Source: Fragum whitleyi | Lineage: Eukaryota > Mollusca > Bivalvia > Cardiida > Cardiidae | Assembly: GCA_948146395.1 (NCBI GenBank) | Contig: OX411559.1 | Span: 38,198,715 to 38,262,714 of the forward strand | Length of the DNA: 64,000 bases | Direction: 5' to 3' | In this document: positions 33,603 to 44,588 of the stretch, one piece after another | Position numbering within the stretch: position 1 is the stretch's first letter | How the letters are laid out: every line of letters starts with the position of its first letter | Translations under genes and position numbers: made by a program | Notes under the pieces: generated by a model | Told to the model about the DNA's origin: nothing | The model's input: only the letters and a program-made list of their open reading frames with translations | Databases searched by the model: none

Positions 33603-35566
33603 TCCGGGCGACCGTTGTCCGACGGGCGAATCGCATCCATTTCTTTGTCCTTCTATGTCGCCTCATGTCCGATTGACTTGAAACTTGGCAGTTATGTTCC
33701 TATTATGATTATGATGTGAGCGCACAAGAACCGTAACTCTTCCTGGCTTAATTCTTTAATTATTTCCTTTGCTATTTTTCATACCTGGACGATGTAATGG
33801 ACACGTTTGAACTCTAACTTGAATAGCCCCCCCAAATCTTCAATCTAAATTTAGCAGAAAAGAGATCAAGAAAACATTTAAACATTCTTATCGTAATGTA
33901 AGAGAAAAACAATCCTCAATTTTTACAAGAGTCCCGTTTACTCCTGTCCCGCTCTCTTTTAGGAAGGGTCACATTTTCTAAACAATGGTATAATTATAGC
34001 TATTCATTCATAGACAATTAGTTTTGACAATGAATACAGTACATTGGGTCAATGATTAGGTTATGACCTCGATGCTTAAATACGGTATCTCCTGCTTTGA
34101 GAATATTTCAAATAGAACTTTTGTGCACGTAAAATAATGATCTACGATCACTGGGTCAAAATCAGTACAATTGTGTAAGGTTATTATACATGCATATATT
34201 TTTTTCTTTTTTAAATTTGTGGGCTATTTGTTTTGGAAAACAGCCCGCTCATCGATAAGGTATTTTTAGACAAGATCTGCGTTTGCGAGTTAATGTTATG
34301 AACTAACATCCTGCTTTGCGAACTAATATCATTTCAAAGTCATTATTTTCATCATCATATTATTATCATAATTATAATTATTATTCTTATTATTAATATT
34401 AACATTGTTATTATTATCATAACAATTATAAATATGTCAATTCTGGCTTTGTCATTTTTAGTCACGATTTATAAATTTTCCATTATCAAACACTAACATT
34501 ATTTTTTTTTTTGCTGATTACATTTTCAATGGCCTCCGTAGCAAAAATGCATACTTAAATGTTTAAAAAATCAGTAAGAAATACTGAAGAATATAAGGAA
34601 ATTATTTGGAAAAGAATGGCTGACTTTGTACACAGAATGACGTGATATTAGCGTACTAATATTTGTCATCAGAAGTACACGAATACTGTTCATGGGTTTA
34701 AAAAGCCGCCATAAGAAAGAGTTCGACAAAACAGCTTTTGTATTGTCTAAAATCTTCATCGTTTTCTTCAACTAAAGAATAAAGGCAAATATTCTGCATC
34801 TTAAGTATTTGTTTGATAGTTTGTTTTAATACGAAATAAAGCAATTTGAATTAAGGTATGATGTTTGCCTCAACAATCCCTTTTTTACTATTGAACACAA
34901 TTTTTGAAAAACACATTTTTACTATTTGAAACATTTTACTCATGTCGCGATATTTATACCAATATCTCCCCATGCTTATTACTAAATACCCTAACATTAT
35001 CATTTTTACGCACTTTTTAAATGCCGCAGATTATTCTTTTGGAATTGATCACGAAATTAACACGAGTGTCGCATCGACCTTTAACATTTTGTCATTTAAC
35101 GTCATAAAAGATATATTTTTAGTGAACAGTCATTTGAAAAGGAAAAATATAAATTGTCATTTTGACCAGACAGCGTCATCGATTTTCGACAAAATTACCT
35201 AAACTATTACGAGAAAGGGAAACTTTTCTACTCATCGAGTATATAATAAGGAGATTTACATTTTAAAGTCCGCAAGTAAATTCATGGTAATCATTTAATT
35301 AAAGAATATAAGTTAACCGCACACTTTCACTTCGGTTAAGATCTTTCGCATTTCTCTATTTTCGAGGGGCTGTCTTTATTTCATTGATTTATTGACTTAT
35401 TCATTTTCTATTTCTTTAATCGGGTTGTTTAATCAAGACTATTATTTTAGATAAAATTCGTTACTAATCGCTACTAACACAAAATCAATGGTATGGCTTA
35501 GTTTTTGAATATGATAAAAAATGAGGAATGAATTGACGACCCAGTCGTAAACGATTGTAAGCCCCT
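33603..35566. other. Long unassigned stretch
   Basis: Contains GTCCGATTGACTTGAAACTT near 33670 (a dispersed-repeat-like block), a worn family B core near 34270-34345 (GCGTTTGCGAGTTAATGTT, CCTGCTTTGCG), and an ATTATT/ATAATT low-complexity tract at 34350-34432. No gene supportable. Confidence 0.4.
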
Positions 35567-35954
35567 ATATATCGTGAGACTGGCACTCGTCTCAATCAAA
35601 CCCATTTTCAAAACTACTCCCTCATATCTCCAATATCAATCCAAACACCCACTCCAAAGTAGTTAAAACGCTCCGAAATCGCTCAAAATGATCGAAATTC
35701 AATCAAATTGATCAAATTGCATGCTTAAATAGGCTGGCGTTGATTTATAAGTGACTAATATGACCTTGTAGACACAAACTCAGAAAATCCATAGATAAAG
35801 GGGGGGGGGGGGGGTAAAAAATGAACGAAATTAATGGTTATATTTTGCCTCCCTAGAAAATCACTCAGAACTCGCCACACACACTCGTTCAATTTCTTTT
35901 TCGAATAACTCCAAATTCATTCACTTTTTCAATTTAGCGACGTTCCAAACTGTA
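35567..35954 (+). mobile_element. Family A MITE, subtype II, worn, with G-run
   Basis: ATCGTGAGACTGGCACTCGT to TTAGCGACGTTCCAAACTGTA. Interior AATCAAATTGATCAAATTGC and GGCTGGCGTTGATTTATAAG. The hairpin is replaced near 35800-35814 by 15 consecutive G. Confidence 0.75.
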
Positions 35955-36209
35955 CGACATTTTGTACTGTGACGAGTTAACATTTCTCTCACTAAAATAT
36001 GTACTCGCCAATGCGTCCGTCAGACCCGGAAGCGCGACAATTAACCATACACGTGAAATATACCCGGTTAACGGTTCTCTGATTTGCTAGAGCTTCATTT
36101 GATTCACTAATTAGTAATATATCGACGATTATTTCTACCACAATAACTCACAAGTGCAAAATGTACATGTACATATATAAAAACTCGTATGTGACGGATT
36201 GCAATATAT

Positions 36210-36257
36210 TTGTTGTTGTTGTTGTTGTTGTTGTTGCTGCTGCTATTGTTGTTGTTG
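36210..36257. repeat. (TTG)n microsatellite
   Basis: About sixteen TTG/TGC-type triplets, interrupted by GCTGCTGCTA. Confidence 0.9.
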
Positions 36258-36401
36258 AAAATAAAACAAAATATACTCTATGACTTAGGAAAACCTAAAA
36301 TTGCGATTGTCAATGAAATTTGACTAATTTGTATAGAGATCTTCCTTAAGTATGAATGATTTAATTTGAAATCGCATAAATTTATGTTCATCAGCCTCAA
36401 A

Positions 36402-36677
36402 GCCGTCGTCATAGCGCAGTATTAGCGCGTCGGACTGTCAATCTAGAGGTCCCGGGCTTCGATCTCCGACGGTGGCACTCATTCTTTCCGACAATTTGTC
36501 TCCCGCGAATTGGTTGAATATCGTAGACCTATGTGGGATAGCAGCTGGAGGCTAGAAAAGGATGTAATAGTAGTACTGGTGAAAGAAATACCAGGAATCC
36601 TTTGTCAGGTGATCGAACCACCGTGATATAACTTAAGGATTGATGAAAGCCGCGTAAAACCCAAAACAAACAAACAA
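36402..36677 (+). mobile_element. SINE-1, full length
   Basis: Head GCCGTCGTCATAGCGCAGTA with GTC at the anticodon position; box B slightly altered (GGGCTTCGATCTCCG). Body and AAAGCCGCGTAAAACCC tail ending in CAAA repeats. Confidence 0.85.
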
Positions 36678-36716
36678 GCACCAGCTAGAAGTGTTTCCTT
36701 CTTCCTTGTTCATTAA

Positions 36717-37036
36717 TTCAATAACGCTAATTATGGTCAAAATGAACAAAATTAGCGTTATTTATTACCTCCCATGTTCTATAGTTAGCTTCCTTTTTCT
36801 ACAAGAACCAATCAAACGCTGACTATTTCAATTACATGTAGTTCAGTGAAATTTCGATTTTCTTTCTAGCTTTATATAACTTTAAATGTAGTTGTTGATC
36901 TTATCAATTTATATCATTTCGAGCGTTTATGAATGGTATGAGTGAGCGTTAAGAATGAATGAATGGAGCTATATGTGAGCGATTTAGAAAGGTTTTGATT
37001 GAGATGAAAATTAAATTCACGATGCTATTAACTGTA
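36717..37036 (-). mobile_element. Family A, hairpin plus one arm, subtype I
   Basis: ATAACGCTAATTATGGTCAA/ATTAGCGTTATTTATTACCTCC hairpin, then TTTCGATTTTCTTTCT, GAGTGAGCG, GAATGAATGGAGC and TTCACGATGCTATTAACTGTA. Confidence 0.75.
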
Positions 37037-37200
37037 GTAAAGGGTAGGCCGTAATATTTGTTCAGCTCTTTAAACCTATCAAAATGTACGCACTCGAGGG
37101 GTTCAACGATAATACTCGGGAAATACCCAGCCATTTGTTTGCTTTAGAAAAGTAATATTGCTTAAGATACATATTGTTCTATCATATAACTCGAATACGG

Positions 37201-37770
37201 TATAACTCGAATGCGGTATTGTCATTTGTGATTACAGTACATTTGTATACGATCGACGAGTGAAAATAGCGAATTCTATAACTCGAATACGGTATTGTGA
37301 ATTTTGATTACAGTACATTTATGTACAAACGACGAGTGTAAATAGCGAATTCTATAACTCGAATATAGTATTATGACTTGTGATTACAGTACATTTGTAT
37401 ACAATCGACGAGTCAAAATAGCGAATTCTATAACTCGAATACGGCATTGTGACTTGTGATTTCAGTACATTTGTATACAATCGACGAGTCTAAATGGCGA
37501 ATTATACTTATATTTTGACTTGTGATTACAGTACATTTGTATACAAGCGACGAGTCAAAATAGCGAATTCTACTTTTATTGTGACTTGTGATTACAGTTC
37601 ATTTGTATACAATCGACAAGTCAAAATAGCGAATATTACATATATTGTGACTTGTGATTACAGTACATTTGTATACAATCGACGAGTCAAAAATAGCGAA
37701 TTCTACTTATTTTGTGACTTGTGATTACAATACATTTGTATACAATCGACGAGTCAAAATAGCAAAATAC
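37201..37770. repeat. Eight-unit satellite with a 76-to-66 bp period shift
   Basis: GTGATTACAGTACATTTGTA recurs at 37228, 37304, 37380 and 37456 (76 bp apart), then 37522, 37588, 37654 and 37720 (66 bp apart). The long units carry TATAACTCGAATACGG, which the short ones have lost. Each unit carries an imperfect inverted repeat GACTTGT...ACGAGTC. It translates to a repetitive spurious peptide; there is no gene evidence. Confidence 0.85.
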
Positions 37771-37815
37771 TTATACTTACAGACAGCACATCTCATTTTT
37801 AGCGCATATTATCCA

Positions 37816-38188
37816 TGATTAATGTCCTGGCAGGGCGGAGCCTAAGTAACGGGTCATTGCACTTAACGTTAAGGGAAATCAGCTCTTATCTAAAATAACC
37901 AGCTTCTAAAGAGAGTCGACATAAATAACTCGAGACCTTAAATCGTGGATTGGAAACCAAATCCTCGTAACTTCAGCTTAATCAAGCTGAAGTTACGAGG
38001 CCTTGGTAACCAAACGATAAAATGTGTTCACTCTCTCAAAGCACGTGAATCCTTTTGGTTTTCTGATACAGTTATTTGCACGCGTTAACGTTGATTACCG
38101 ACTAAAATTTGAAAGAACCCAAACTATTGAAAAGTAAACTCGCCAAATTACGTCACGGTTAAGCCCCGCCCTGCCAGTTCATTAATCA
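37816..38188. mobile_element. Inverted-repeat element with central hairpin
   Basis: TGATTAATG...CTGGCAGGGCGGAGC at the left is inverted as GCCCCGCCCTGCCAG...CATTAATCA at the right. In the middle, CCTCGTAACTTCAGCTT/AAGCTGAAGTTACGAGG is a perfect hairpin. No coding frame. Confidence 0.7.
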
Positions 38189-38265
38189 CGCAGAATACAG
38201 ATAGTCAATAATCACAACAATTTAACCATATAATGATCTAGGACCTCGTTTCGGATGAGTGTATA

Positions 38266-38473
38266 TACAGTCAATCTTTCTCAAGCGACCACGTCTATTA
38301 AGCGACCATTTTTATTGAGCGACCGTTTTCAATTCCCCTTCTTTAAATCAAAATATCTGATAAATTGATTTGTTTTGTCTAAAAATAAAGGTTAAACGTG
38401 TACTTAGCGACCATTTTCTTAAACGACTTTTTTTGGTGGTTCCATAAGTTTTCGCTTAATACGCGTTACTGTA
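38266..38473. mobile_element. Element G (pogo/Tigger-like MITE), copy 1
   Basis: TACAGTCAATCTTTCTCAAG...ACGCGTTACTGTA with repeated AAGCGACCA motifs inside. TA flanks and CAGT ends are as in pogo/Tigger-type elements. Confidence 0.7.
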
Positions 38474-38764
38474 GTTAAAAATGCATTTCCCATGTTAAGG
38501 GAATAAAAGAATAACTCTTTAGTATCAATATATTTATTTTAGAAGCAGGTTTGTCGGGAGATATATGAAAGGGTCTGTTTAAATATTGACTTTGGGATCG
38601 AACATTTTTCTTGTTCCTTTGATAAAAAATCCCCATGCCCTTATTGTATGTATATTCCATGGCATTGCTTATTCGAAAATTCCCATGCCTTATATAATTA
38701 TGGGAATATCGAAATTAGTTGTCGAATATTCAAATTACGGACTTATTTTTAAGATTGAATCGCT
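38474..38764. other. Unassigned DNA
   Basis: No element recognised apart from the direct repeat CCCATGCC. Confidence 0.4.
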
Positions 38765-38873
38765 CGTGATACGTTTGAGAAAATTCTTAAACTACCCCTG
38801 CTTTGCACGCGAAATATGGTGTAAAGCGGATACAATTTTCAAACGTTCACACACGTTTTTGCATCCTGAACGT
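38765..38873. mobile_element. Family B, 'ACGTTT' subtype
   Basis: ACGTTTGAGAAAATTCTTAA, CCCTGCTTTGCACGCG, then AATTTTCAAACGTTCACACACGTTTTTGCATCCTGAACG. Confidence 0.75.
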
Positions 38874-38904
38874 TGGACATTTTTGCAAATTCTGTAGTTA
38901 CTTA

Positions 38905-38985
38905 GAGGATAATTGTTTGTTTCAGTTTAAGGTCGATTTAAATTTCCTTGAGCGAACAAAAAAAACCTATATTTTCACGAGTGGT
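38905..38985. mobile_element. Element E, left hairpin half
   Basis: TAGAGGATAATTGTTTGTTT, AAGGTCGATTTAAATTTCCT, TATATTTTCACGAGTGGTGG match the left part of E at 58510. Confidence 0.55.
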
Positions 38986-39251
38986 GGGGCCGTTGTTCAC
39001 TAGATCAACGTATTCTAATCGCGCGTCGAACAAATGGTCACCATTAATTTCGAACAGAACTGAACGATCCATGTCGATACATGGGTAATGAATAAACACT
39101 CCGAGATATGTTCCATATCATCATTACATTTTTACCCCCCCCTCCCTTCGAAGAAGAAGGGGTATATTGCTTTGTACTTATCAGTCAGTCGGTCGGTCGG
39201 CCGGTCCGTACGTCCGTCCGTAGACATTTGTTTAGATGTTCACATCATTGT

Positions 39252-39628
39252 GTGAATGTGGTTTTACGCCTGTTTTAAACAATTATTCGGTCATATAGCG
39301 GCTGCTGGAGCATCAAAAAATAGATTTCTTGTGCCAGTTCTCTGAGCAACAGATAGAGGGGCATTTAGGACTTTAGAATAAAAAATCTTTATCATTCTTC
39401 GACCAATCCTTTGTTGGGGGTCCTCATTGGAATCGGCTCGTTGAGACAATTCCAATGAGTGCCTTAACAAAGGGTGTCATTGAAAAATGAATATTTTAAG
39501 TTTGATTTTACCCCCATTTTATCTGTAACTAAGAGTTCTCACATAACATGCTTTCCTAGCCTCCAGCTGCTATCCGACTTATCTGTACAGGTTTTTACGA
39601 TTTTACACCCATTGGTGAGAGACGTATG
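39252..39628 (-). mobile_element. SINE-1 interrupted by element D
   Basis: Left piece to about 39355 (GGTTTTACGCCTGTTTTAAA, GCTGCTGGAGCATC); right piece from about 39524 (GCTTTCCTAGCCTCCAGCTG, CACCCATTGGTGAGAGAC). The head is absent. Confidence 0.75.
39356..39523. mobile_element. Element D, copy 2, nested in SINE-1
   Basis: Ends GAGGGGCATTTAGGACTTTA and AAGTTTGATTTTACCCCCAT are inverted. Centre: CTCATTGGAATCGGCTCGTT pairs with GAGACAATTCCAATGAGT; outer TTTGTTGG/TTAACAAA. Confidence 0.7.
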
Positions 39629-39713
39629 CCAGAAACGGTATTATGCGAGGCCGGAGCACAAATCCTCTGTACTTTTTGACAGACAGTGTCAAAAGAAATA
39701 CACAAAGACCAGT

Positions 39714-39842
39714 TGCGCGTTCAGGATGACGAAACGGCGCAAAAGGTTTGAACATTTTACCTCGCTTTGCATGCGCACTTGCGTGCAAAGCGGGGTATAA
39801 TTTACAAACAGTTTGCACCGTTCGGTCACCTTAATCGCAAGG
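39714..39842. mobile_element. Family B palindromic MITE, 'CGGTGC' subtype
   Basis: GCGCGTTCAGGATGACGAAA to CACCTTAATCGCAAGGCTG; core CTTTGCATGCGCACTTGCGT and GCAAAGCGGGGTATAATTTA. Confidence 0.8.
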
Positions 39843-39956
39843 CTGATCAATTCGTCTTACATGAAAAGCTGATATTTCCAAAACACGGACCTTGGTAAGT
39901 TTTAATGTAATTTTCGAATTATCTTGTATCTTCACTAATAGATGAAATAAAGATTC

Positions 39957-40345
39957 TTTAATGCTTTTCGGTGGTTTAACGGGAAAATAACGGTAAATTA
40001 CCACTTGATAATCTCAATGCAAGTAGTGAAATTATCAAAAAATTTTATCCCGCTTTGGTTCATTTCATCCCATCTAACATTATCCAAGCAGAGGCCAATT
40101 TGTGAAGCTATTATGAAAGTTGCATAGCAATCATGTGCAAAATGACGCGCCTTAAGAAAGTCAGTCCATAAATTTTCAAAATTTGTCTCATTTTTGTATC
40201 AAAGAAATAGACCAATCGTTGGTTTTTCATATTTGATTGAGCGAAATACAGAAGCTATATCTTCACTCGTTGCACCGTCACCCTTCAAAGTATAGCTTTT
40301 GTTGTTCACTCAATAAAATACAAATAGATCTTACACGGAAACAAA
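39957..40345 (-). mobile_element. Element E, full-length reverse copy
   Basis: TAATGCTTTTCGGTGGTTTA, AATAACGGTAAATTACCACT, AATGACGCGCC, then TATAGCTTTTGTTGTTCACT and TAGATCTTACACGG. Same order as 58510, inverted. Confidence 0.7.
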
Positions 40346-40711
40346 CTGATATGTCATAATGTTGGAATATAGTGAGCCGGCCTTGCGCATTGTAATCGCC
40401 AACTTGTTATATAATACATTTATACTTCAACTTTTCTTTTTTTTCAAACTTCATTATCATATTTTTGCTAAAATTCCGAGTGTCTCGACCTCGGTCCGTA
40501 CCCCAATAAGCCATATCATGTATTATAAACATGGATATTATTCTTTATCTTATAACTATACAAATATCCGTATGATAACATCCCGTATGATATTTTTTAT
40601 GATATCACATAGTTATTTTTAGAACAATAATATCATGCAGTTATTTTTAGAAACTTACATTTCAGTTAGAAACATCGACGAAAACAAGACAAAAAGAGGT
40701 TATAAGATAAA

Positions 40712-40858
40712 TATAATACGTACTAAGTGTATTGTTTGAAACAATATCTAACTCTGTTGTGAGAATTGATAATTGTCTCGGCAGAGCCTCGACAATGATC
40801 AATTCTCCCAACCTCGTTTGATATTTTTTCTGGTACAAAACACTAAGTACGTATTATA
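40712..40858. repeat. Inverted repeat O just inside the intron
   Basis: ATAATACGTACTAAGTGTAT pairs with ACACTAAGTACGTATTAT. An inner stem GAGAATTGATAATTGTCTCG pairs with CGACAATGATCAATTCTC. It begins about a dozen bases after the start exon's donor site. Confidence 0.75.
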
Positions 40859-40871
40859 TATATATACTTAC

Positions 40872-41640
40872 AAGGTGGTATTTCCGTTAAGTTCTCTAAT
40901 TCAGGAACTAATTGTCCGTGCGGCCGTCTGTCTGTCCCGGCAGATAACACTCGACCTCGGCTCTTTTGACTCGACGAGGATGACGTTCGACTCTGGGTTG
41001 TCAACCCGTAACCTTTCAAAGAGGAGTCACTATGTATACTCTTTCTGTTCTTCTTCGATTCTTGGTTAAACCGATAATTATGAAAAGTGTTGCTACGCGA
41101 CGTTAAAAATCCGTTATTTACTAGATTTGAATTTTTTCCATTTGTTGAAATTGGCGGCAATTCCGGGGCGCTCATTCTCCTAAACGCCAAAGCATCAAAA
41201 TATTCCTTTTCGTTAATTTCCTCATCGCTGGCACAATATTCTCCGTTAGTTTCCTTTTCTGTGAATACCACTTTATTACTAAATTCCTTTTCGTCAGTTT
41301 TATTACTTTCCGGTAGTGTGAAAGTGACTGAGTGTGAGCTTGCACGTCTGTTATACTTAGCACTGACGAACAAATTTACTCCATGAACTTGTTGTGGGGA
41401 AGTTTCGTTGAAATCTGAGCCGATTAAATGTGAATCTAATGCAGACGACAGTGGATTACCGTTTAAATCCTCACTGCGCATGCGTGCCGGTCGTTTCATT
41501 TTGATTGGTTTGGTGGCTGATAAAAGGCTTCGATCTGTATTGATTTCTAACGCGGGTATATTGAGTTCGATATTGGATTTTACATTGTTAAAAATTGGCG
41601 TTTTGTTCGGGTCGTATCTTTTATTTGGTGCATAGGTCAT
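40872..41640 (-). CDS. Start exon of an unrecognised, probably disordered protein
   Basis: Encodes 256 complete residues plus one base of the next codon. The first ATG has A at -3, and an in-frame TAA lies five codons upstream (41655-41653), so coding begins here. The exon stops at a consensus donor, CTT|GTAAGT. The product has no signal peptide or membrane segment. It is rich in Ser, Asn, Lys and Glu, with a Ser run near residues 219-224 and two basophilic-kinase-like motifs: RRAS (98-101) and RRMSAPELP (154-162), the latter also resembling a phospho-Ser/14-3-3 site followed by a proline patch. Base and codon use is clearly less A+T-rich than its surroundings, which supports real coding. It ends in coding phase 1, matching the acceptor phase of the exon at 23272. 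I do not recognise the family; the phosphorylation reading is inference. Confidence 0.72.
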
Positions 41641-41717
41641 TATATTCACATTTTAAAGACATTTAATATCTCCACAATGGCGATCACTTTATGTACACAT
41701 ATGTACACAGGTATCGA

Positions 41718-41725
41718 TGACGTCA
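41718..41725. promoter_or_regulatory. CRE-type palindrome upstream of the start exon
   Basis: TGACGTCA lies 78 bp before the start codon. It is the full consensus for CREB/ATF bZIP dimers. No TATA box or start site is obvious nearby. The same octamer recurs elsewhere in the window, including inside transposons, so a promoter role is only suggested. Confidence 0.3.
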
Positions 41726-42042
41726 TCCGATCATGAAGTCTGTAAATGATCGGCACTAGGACGGTCCTTTTTAAATGAACGATCGACACGCAATGTTTGA
41801 ATAGGTATTTTGTAAATATAGGTATGTTCTAAAGACCTGAAGAGATAAAACAGAAACAAATTATACAACTTAATGGAACACTTCAACCTTTTCGTTTAGT
41901 CTTGTGATTTCCTCCATATTGAACTTTCACAAGCGTTGATTCTAATATCTAAGTTTTTACCAATTCATTCTAGTGTCGATTTCGACAAAAGATTGATCTT
42001 ATAGAGTCACTCTCAAACAATCACTCTTGGGCCTGAGTTCAT

Positions 42043-42263
42043 AAAACTTTTTTAGTTCTCAACTGATCCTTTTCTCAAATTTAGAATTCAAATAAATGAA
42101 TGAACATAAAGATAATATTAATAAGTTGTTATTATAAATAACAACTTATTTATACCATTTTTCATGTTCATACATTTATTTTAGTATTACAGTAGAATTA
42201 AAGTATTCATTTCTACTTTAAATTTGAGAAAATTTTGAGTTGATAATTAGAAAAGTGTTTTTA
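42043..42263. mobile_element. Foldback V upstream of the gene
   Basis: AAAACTTTTTTAGTTCTCAACTGAT pairs with ATAATTAGAAAAGTGTTTT. TTTCTCAAATTTAGAA pairs with TTAAATTTGAGAAA. The centre is AATAAGTTGTTATT/AATAACAACTTATT. Confidence 0.65.
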
Positions 42264-42284
42264 TCTCGGGTCCAGATGTTTTCC

Positions 42285-42482
42285 CGTCCCGAAGACAGAT
42301 GCCCTTCCCCAAGAGAGATGCAGTGGTGTAAACCCATTGTTGCTAAATTCTACAGTTGGGTTTACTTGGACTGGCAATTAAAAGTATTGTGTCCATAAAC
42401 ACATCCTAGCGACGGTAGGACTCGATCCGCAAACCGTCAGGTCAAGAGTCGAGCGCCTTTACAACACGACCACCAAGGCGGT
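42285..42482 (-). mobile_element. SINE-4 or tRNA-derived pseudogene
   Basis: Minus strand: GACCGCCTTGGTGGTCGTGT, TTGACCTGACGG, box B GGATCGAGTCCTACCGTCGC. The body runs on through GTTTACACCACTGCATCTCT-like sequence. Only one copy, so the family is provisional; pairing is too worn for a working tRNA. Confidence 0.55.
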
Positions 42483-42484
42483 CA

Positions 42485-42805
42485 TTCCAATAATTCATTC
42501 GAAATATTCGTACATACTATCTGTTATTTATTCGATTATCTCCATATTTTCCCCATTCTTTTTGTCATTCGTATAAGTCCAATATCTCCAATTACTTTTG
42601 ATGTTTAAGGAGTTATAGAGGTTTGCAGAGACATTTCGCTCGTTTTTAAGCGGTACTGCTTTTCGATACAAATGTGAATTTTAGTCAAGAAATGACTTCT
42701 GTTGAGAGACCAATTATTTCACGAAGCCACATATAGCCTTATCCTTCCCCTTTCTGAGGAAGATAATTTAAACTAAGAAGACCCATATATGCTTTTAAAC
42801 AAAAT
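42485..42805. other. Unassigned DNA
   Basis: Nothing recognised. Confidence 0.4.
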
Positions 42806-42806
42806 T

Positions 42807-42884
<78 letters not shown>

Positions 42885-42933
42885 TTTTCTTTCTTTCTTT
42901 CTTTCTTTCTTTCTATCATTCTTTCTTTCTTTC
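42806..42933. repeat. (TTCT)n microsatellite, about 128 bp
   Basis: Uninterrupted TTTC units except for TTCCTTTT and CTATCATT breaks near 42880 and 42914. Confidence 0.95.
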
Positions 42934-43645
42934 ACACATTTTCATTCTGCTTAAAGAGCAAAATCACGCAGTAAATGCCTTCAGTGAGTTCCCTTTATGG
43001 AATAAATGGTTCTTTTATCTCGAAATGGATATCAACTGTTAGGGTCAAGCACCTAAATGACATACAAGGAATATAAATAAAGCTCCCGAAGAAAAATAAA
43101 CAAACTTGATAACAGTGTACCGGAATGTTATAGTCCTTATAACATTGATACGGCGAAATGGAAAGAATAAAAGTGGTTTGATAGAAGACTTTAGCTCGAC
43201 TACAATAAAGGTAGTGGACCGTAATACTTCCATTTTCTCGGTAGTGAAAATTTCTCAGACTCGGCAAAGCCTCGCCCTGATAAATTCTGCCAACCTCGAC
43301 CAGATAGCATTGAAATTTAAGACACTAACATGTTATTCTCTATATCTCCCTCACATGCTACAGTTTCGTATTTCAAGGCCCTTTGTAGGAATGACCAGAT
43401 AATGAAAATATGGCGAAAACATGCGTTAAATGACGTGTTGGTGACGACATTTAGAAAAAAGACTCTATACATTGGCAAGGGCAAGGCAAGGATAGTTATC
43501 TCCGATGGATGTTCGGTAAAGAGAAAAATGGTGGCCATATGAGAAATACTAATTCGCCTCACACGTGGGGAGAACCGTTTTTTCAAACGTTTGAAAAGAT
43601 TTCTAACTTCGAAACGCTGGGCAACTTTCGTATTAAAGATATGGG
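42934..43645. other. Mostly unassigned DNA with an element H-like end
   Basis: GGTAGTGGACCGTAATACTT at 43210 resembles the left end of element H. No gene supportable despite overlapping short frames. Confidence 0.4.
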
Positions 43646-43722
43646 TACAGTAAATAACATCGTGGAATGATTTCAGAATCAAATCGAATGGGTTAGATCA
43701 GCAAGTTTTGAATGAAATTTGT
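43646..43722 (-). mobile_element. Family A, solitary end
   Basis: TACAGTAAATAACATCGTGG, then worn TTAGATCAGCAAGTTTTGAA. Confidence 0.65.
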
Positions 43723-43875
43723 TTCTAGTTCTAGTTACTTTTCTGTTAGTTTATTTTTACAGACAATTCAGTCGCTTAAAAAGCCACAACAATTAAAGTA
43801 TGCAATGATTGATCAATTCAAATGAAATCTATATTGTTTTCTTAACGATTTCGAATTTTAAAATCGTTTTCTTAA

Positions 43876-44134
43876 CCCCTGTTATGCTTAACCCTGAATA
43901 TTCCTGCTTTGACAGGAGCTATAGACAAACATCAACCTGCACTTATGTGCAGTCTGATATTTGTCTTTCACAACTTTTTTTTCTACTTTTTTTCTCCCCC
44001 TTTTTGAAACCAGAAAAGAATAGTAATCTAGTTTTTTGAAATGAATACCAACTCAAATTTTGTACATCCAGTGCTTTGAGCACTTTGTTTTTGTCACAAT
44101 TTAACCAAGATTTTCTAATTCAGCATGACAAGGG
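43876..44134. mobile_element. Element P2, TTAA-flanked MITE, 259 bp
   Basis: Starts CCCCTGTTATGCTTA and ends ATTCAGCATGACAAGGG, an imperfect inverted repeat, with TTAA directly outside both ends (43872-43875 and 44135-44138). CCC ends and TTAA targets are piggyBac features; there is no transposase. Confidence 0.7.
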
Positions 44135-44352
44135 TTAATGATGGGGTTGAGTGTTTTTAGCTCCTAAAAAGTACAACAAACATGTAGATAAATCAAGAAT
44201 CATCAAATTATCGATTAAAATTCTATCAAACCTTGAATACCGAAGACACGCGGCTCATGAACTTTTAATGTGAAACTAAAAAGGAATATAAATCAAATCA
44301 AGATCTTTAAAGATAAAAAATGGGACAAAATTAACCTTTTCGTGCAAATCGG

Positions 44353-44481
44353 ACCTGCGTTCAGGATGATTAAACGGTGCAGATATTTGCCAATTATATC
44401 CTGCTTTGCACGCGCACTTGCGTGCAAAGCGGGGTATAATTGACAAACAGTAAGCACCGTTTTTGTCATCCATAACGCAGG
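44353..44481. mobile_element. Family B palindromic MITE, 'CGGTGC' subtype
   Basis: CCTGCGTTCAGGATGATTAA to TTGTCATCCATAACGCAGG; core CTTTGCACGCGCACTTGCGT. Confidence 0.85.
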
Positions 44482-44588
44482 GCTGAATCGATGGGTGTTT
44501 AGAATGTTATTTACTTCGCGGTTTTTGAAATATTCTACGGCGTACACTTTTGTTGCATCTTGCGATACATAAGCATATCTTATTCAGA

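Larger units (their letters stand above)
23273..40871 (-). other. Candidate 17.6 kb intron joining the two exons
   Basis: The interval begins GTAAGT and ends TTTTCAG on the minus strand. Both borders are phase 1, so splicing keeps the frame. The interval holds only repeats and unassigned sequence; I found no further convincing exon. Extra short symmetrical exons inside it cannot be excluded, so the two-exon model is an inference from splice signals, shared strand, similar composition and phase. Confidence 0.5.

Noticed and set aside
37201..37770. CRISPR-like array
   Set aside because: Whole units repeat without unique spacers, periods are 76 then 66 bp, and the context is eukaryotic; it is a satellite.
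41087..41386. Open frames antisense to, or in other phases of, the start exon
   Set aside because: Shadows of the real exon.
42789..42974. Repetitive Phe/Leu/Ser-rich frame
   Set aside because: Translation of the (TTCT)n microsatellite.
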